Shown: positions 35,723 to 37,823 of the stretch, one piece after another
How positions within the stretch are numbered: the stretch's first letter is position 1
Layout of the letters: each line of letters begins with the position of its first letter
Origin: Synechococcus sp. AG-679-B05
Lineage (GTDB): Bacteria; Cyanobacteriota; Cyanobacteriia; PCC-6307; Cyanobiaceae
Assembly: GCA_003210795.1 (NCBI GenBank)
Contig: QCUJ01000015.1
Coordinates: 1 to 37,823 of the forward strand
Direction: 5' to 3'
DNA: 37,823 nt
Made by a program: the position numbers and the translations under genes
The notes under the pieces: generated by a model
The model's input: the letters and a program-made list of their open reading frames with translations, nothing else
Database searches by the model: none
Told to the model about the DNA's origin: nothing

Positions 35723-36413
35723 AGCAGTCCCCCATCACACTGTCCATATCGCTGATCGTGTTACGGACCTGGGCTGGAGTTCCGTTGGCGACGAGTTGAC
35801 GATCGATCACCAGAACGCGGTCGTAACTGTCAAGGGCCTTGCCCCAGTCATGGCTGCTGACCAACAGTGTTTGACCGATCTCTGCCTGTTGGCGCATCAC
35901 ATCAAGTAAATGAGCTCGAGTGGGTGGATCAATGGCGCTGTAGGGCTCATCCAATAACAGGATGTCGCTCTCCTGTATCAGTGCTCTGGCGAGCAAAACC
36001 CTTTGTTGCTGTCCACCGGAGAGCTGGTTGAGGCGTCTGGATTCCATTCCATCCATGCCGACAAGCTTCAGGAGCTGTTCGACGGAACGCCCTTCTTTAG
36101 ACCTTTTGTTTGACGTCTTGCCCAGTTTCACCATCTGCTGGACGGTGATCGGAAAACTCCAATCGACAGCTGCCTTCTGTGGCATGAGAGCAACGGATCC
36201 GTTGCACTTGACGCATCCATCGCAGCAAGGCAAACGGCCTTGCAAAAGGTGCAATAACGTTGATTTCCCAGCTCCATTCGGTCCAACCAATGCTGTCAGG
36301 GTCCCAGGTTTCAACTGGAAGGAGATGCTGTTGATAACAAGCTTCTGCCCGTAACCAAAGCTGAGCTGGTTGACCGTCAGAACAGGATTGTCGTTGGGTG
36401 TCGGAGAACTCAA
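35715..36413 (-). CDS. znuC: Metal ABC transporter ATPase (ZnuC-like) with cysteine cluster
   Basis: The 232-residue ATPase energises metal uptake. Walker A is GPNGAGKST (44-52), the Q-loop follows at MPQKAAVDW, the signature is LSGGQQQR, Walker B is ILLLDEP and the switch histidine is in VSSHDWG. Shortly after Walker A, where relatives usually have a Pro-Ser/Thr-Gly turn, this protein has LPCCDGCVKCNG with cysteines 63, 64, 67 and 70. The C-terminus ends GDCCG. Such cysteines are unusual and could bind metal. The start faces the binding-protein gene across a 105-base gap with the palindromic operator. Confidence 0.9.
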   Translation of the reverse strand: MSSPTPNDNPVLTVNQLSFGYGQKLVINSISFQLKPGTLTALVGPNGAGKSTLLHLLQGRLPCCDGCVKCNGSVALMPQKAAVDWSFPITVQQMVKLGKTSNKRSKEGRSVEQLLKLVGMDGMESRRLNQLSGGQQQRVLLARALIQESDILLLDEPYSAIDPPTRAHLLDVMRQQAEIGQTLLVSSHDWGKALDSYDRVLVIDRQLVANGTPAQVRNTISDMDSVMGDCCG

Positions 36414-36480
36414 AATGCTGCGGTGGTCGATTTACTCACTGGTTTTCCTGGCAGGGACAAGACCAGCTTACTGGCCAGAA

Positions 36481-36495
36481 TGAGAATCATTCTCA
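36481..36495. promoter_or_regulatory. Zur/Fur-type operator, perfect 7-1-7 inverted repeat
   Basis: TGAGAATCATTCTCA is a perfect inverted repeat and closely follows the TGAtAATnATTaTCA pattern bound by Fur-family repressors such as Zur. It lies between the divergent ATPase and binding-protein starts, where one bound dimer could repress both. It also overlaps an in-frame ATG at 36480, which argues that translation of the binding protein begins further on, at 36519. Confidence 0.8.
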
Positions 36496-36518
36496 CATGT
36501 TCTTTGCCGATTCTTGCT

Positions 36519-37424
36519 ATGCGCTTCCGAGTTGCAATATCGGGACTTGCGCTTTTGGGGCTTGCTCAATCGCCTGCATCCTCATCTCAGCTTGATGTTG
36601 TTGCCGTCGACGGGACGCTTTGCGACCTAACTTCCACTTTGGTTGGTTCTGCGGCTCATGTCACCTGCCTGATTCCACCTGGAGGTAATCCGCATGGATA
36701 TCAGCTCAAACCCAGTGACCGCCAAACTTTGGCCAAGGCTGCACTGATTCTGCACAACGGGTTTGATTTAACGCCCGCTGCAAACAAAATTTTTTCTTCT
36801 GCACCTATTGTTGCGGTTGGTGAAAAAGTTTTGCCGAATTATCAAGGCAATGACCCTCATGTCTGGCACGATCCGACGACTTCGGAAGGGATGGTTCGTG
36901 TTATTTCAGCTGAGCTTTCAAAAATCCTGCCTGATGCAGAGCAGGCAGCTTTGACGGAGCGAACAACCCAAGCTGTTTCTGTTTTCAGTGGTCTTAGCCA
37001 GTGGGGTTCGGCTCAGTTTGCTGCTCTCCCTGAAAATCGGCGAGTCATAACGACCGATCACAGGACTTACAGCCATATGGCAGATCGTTTTGGTTTCAAA
37101 GAAATTGCGATGCTCGACAGCCACACCACAGGAGGTGTGCTGCGTCCATCTAGTCTTAAGGCAATCAGCGATGAAATTAAATCATCTGGTTCTCTTGTAA
37201 TTTTCAAGCCTTCGTACGAGCCTACAAAAACATTGAAGCGCATCAGTAAACGCAGTGGAGTACCAATTAGTACTAATAGACTAGAAGGTGAAGGGGTTTC
37301 CCCTGGGGAAACAGCTGTTTCCACAGCCGTTTTAAATATCTGCACGATGGTGAATGGTCAGAATGGTCAGTGTGATCAAGCTAGTGGTGATCGTTTAGTG
37401 AATAGTTGGAAGTCAATTCGTTAA
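36519..37424 (+). CDS. znuA: Metal ABC transporter substrate-binding protein (ZnuA-like)
   Basis: The 301-residue protein starts at the ATG at 36519, downstream of the operator; longer frames from 36423 would span it. A signal peptide (MRFRVAISGLALLGLAQSPA) directs export. Metal ligands likely include H59 (PGGNPHGY), H114 (NDPHVWHDP) and H181 or H186 (TTDHRTYSHMADRFGF). The fourth acidic ligand of classic ZnuA/MntC is not obvious; the later VIFKPSYEPTKTL and NRLEGEGVS segments differ from the usual pattern. Cysteine pairs (C35/C50 and two near the end) may form disulfides. It lacks the usual long His-rich loop. Confidence 0.87.
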   Translation: MRFRVAISGLALLGLAQSPASSSQLDVVAVDGTLCDLTSTLVGSAAHVTCLIPPGGNPHGYQLKPSDRQTLAKAALILHNGFDLTPAANKIFSSAPIVAVGEKVLPNYQGNDPHVWHDPTTSEGMVRVISAELSKILPDAEQAALTERTTQAVSVFSGLSQWGSAQFAALPENRRVITTDHRTYSHMADRFGFKEIAMLDSHTTGGVLRPSSLKAISDEIKSSGSLVIFKPSYEPTKTLKRISKRSGVPISTNRLEGEGVSPGETAVSTAVLNICTMVNGQNGQCDQASGDRLVNSWKSIR

Positions 37425-37469
37425 TCATTATTTTTCTGCTCTCTTCTGTTTCCTTTTTTCTCCTTATCT

Positions 37470-37823
37470 GTGTCTCTCTTTAGTACTCGCATTAAGTTTC
37501 TGTTGATCGGTTTGTTGATGCTTCCCTTCGCATCATCACCACCTGCCTTGTCTCACGGCTCCCATGGTGGAGGGGAATCTGAGCTAGAGGCTGGAGAATT
37601 CGACTTCACTCCAATCGTTACGATTGAAGCCCATGGTGGTTTCGATACCAACCTTGAGGGTGAACCCAAGCATTACGCGCTGGACGGTTTAGTCGGTGGT
37701 GCATTCAGTTGGGGCCTCGGAAATGGTGCAATCCTTTCAATCGAGGCTGCAGTTGGACCTTCACTTGTTTGGGGAGAGGCTGAGCACTTCTACGGAAAAG
37801 TCCACGTTCACGATCACGACGAT
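37470..37823 (+). CDS. His-rich exported protein, 3' truncated by the window
   Basis: A GTG at 37470 opens a frame of 118 codons that runs to the window end. A signal peptide (IKFLLIGLLMLPFASS, PPALS) is followed by HGSHGGGESELEAGE and an alternating beta-strand region (FDFTPIVTIEAHGGFDTNLE, GAFSWGLGNGAILSIEAAVG). The visible part ends in VHVHDHDD. The pattern could be an outer-membrane barrel or a periplasmic metal-binding protein. It lies 45 bases after the ZnuA-like gene, with a pyrimidine-rich leader between, and may share its metal control. Family not recognised. Confidence 0.65.
   Translation, partial: MSLFSTRIKFLLIGLLMLPFASSPPALSHGSHGGGESELEAGEFDFTPIVTIEAHGGFDTNLEGEPKHYALDGLVGGAFSWGLGNGAILSIEAAVGPSLVWGEAEHFYGKVHVHDHDD

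Noticed and set aside
36423-36518. N-terminal extension of the ZnuA-like protein from GTG 36423 or ATG 36480
   Set aside because: It would cross the operator, and the signal peptide begins cleanly at the ATG at 36519.

Overview
The window looks like a marine picocyanobacterial chromosome, most likely a marine Synechococcus. The evidence is the gene set: a CyanoP lipoprotein, a BciA-type divinyl-chlorophyllide reductase, a SphR/SphS-like phosphate two-component pair, ClpC, an ABC1/UbiB kinase and a PsbN-like protein. Genes are packed tightly, with many ATGA-type start/stop overlaps. I see no tRNA, rRNA, IS element, prophage or CRISPR array. Organism and gene names rest on motif recognition only; no database search was possible.

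Layout. 1-6.8 kb: the end of a cation/proton antiporter with universal-stress domains, an LCP glycopolymer ligase, cyanoP, recR, lipA, then a minus-strand coupled trio (trhO, a GST-DUF952 fusion, a GNAT-like protein). 6.8-9.6 kb: an islet of small genes on both strands between core genes. It includes two small ORFs below 60 codons and a His-tailed PsbN-like protein. 9.6-13.6 kb: a minus-strand operon lysA-cdaA-uppS-bioB, linking DAP/lysine, c-di-AMP, undecaprenyl carrier and biotin. 13.7-19.5 kb: rimI-like, then clpC with a GldA-like dehydrogenase, an alpha/beta hydrolase and a DUF2993 protein, each overlapping the next. 19.5-21.9 kb: cdsA and an Orn/Lys/Arg decarboxylase-like gene on minus. 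21.9-27.6 kb: ABC1 kinase, membrane protein, response regulator, histidine kinase, rRNA pseudouridine synthase, RodZ-like protein. 27.6-32.7 kb: malQ and bciA (minus), a degenerate LCP paralogue, a hypothetical gene, prs.

32.75-33.33 kb is a gene-poor, highly structured intergenic region. It holds two tandem minus-strand modules. Each has a purine-rich block, a micro-ORF starting ATGCGTCGA (MRR...), and a stop codon in the loop of a terminator hairpin followed by six Ts. This is the least explained structure in the window.

33.3-37.8 kb: a secreted GHL10-type glycosidase-like protein, two small membrane proteins (one without a normal start codon), and a divergent metal ABC transporter. The permease and ATPase genes are on minus and the binding-protein gene on plus, around a perfect 7-1-7 inverted repeat resembling a Zur/Fur box. 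A truncated His-rich exported protein follows. This reads as a metal-starvation uptake locus, most likely for zinc, with unusual Cys and His features.
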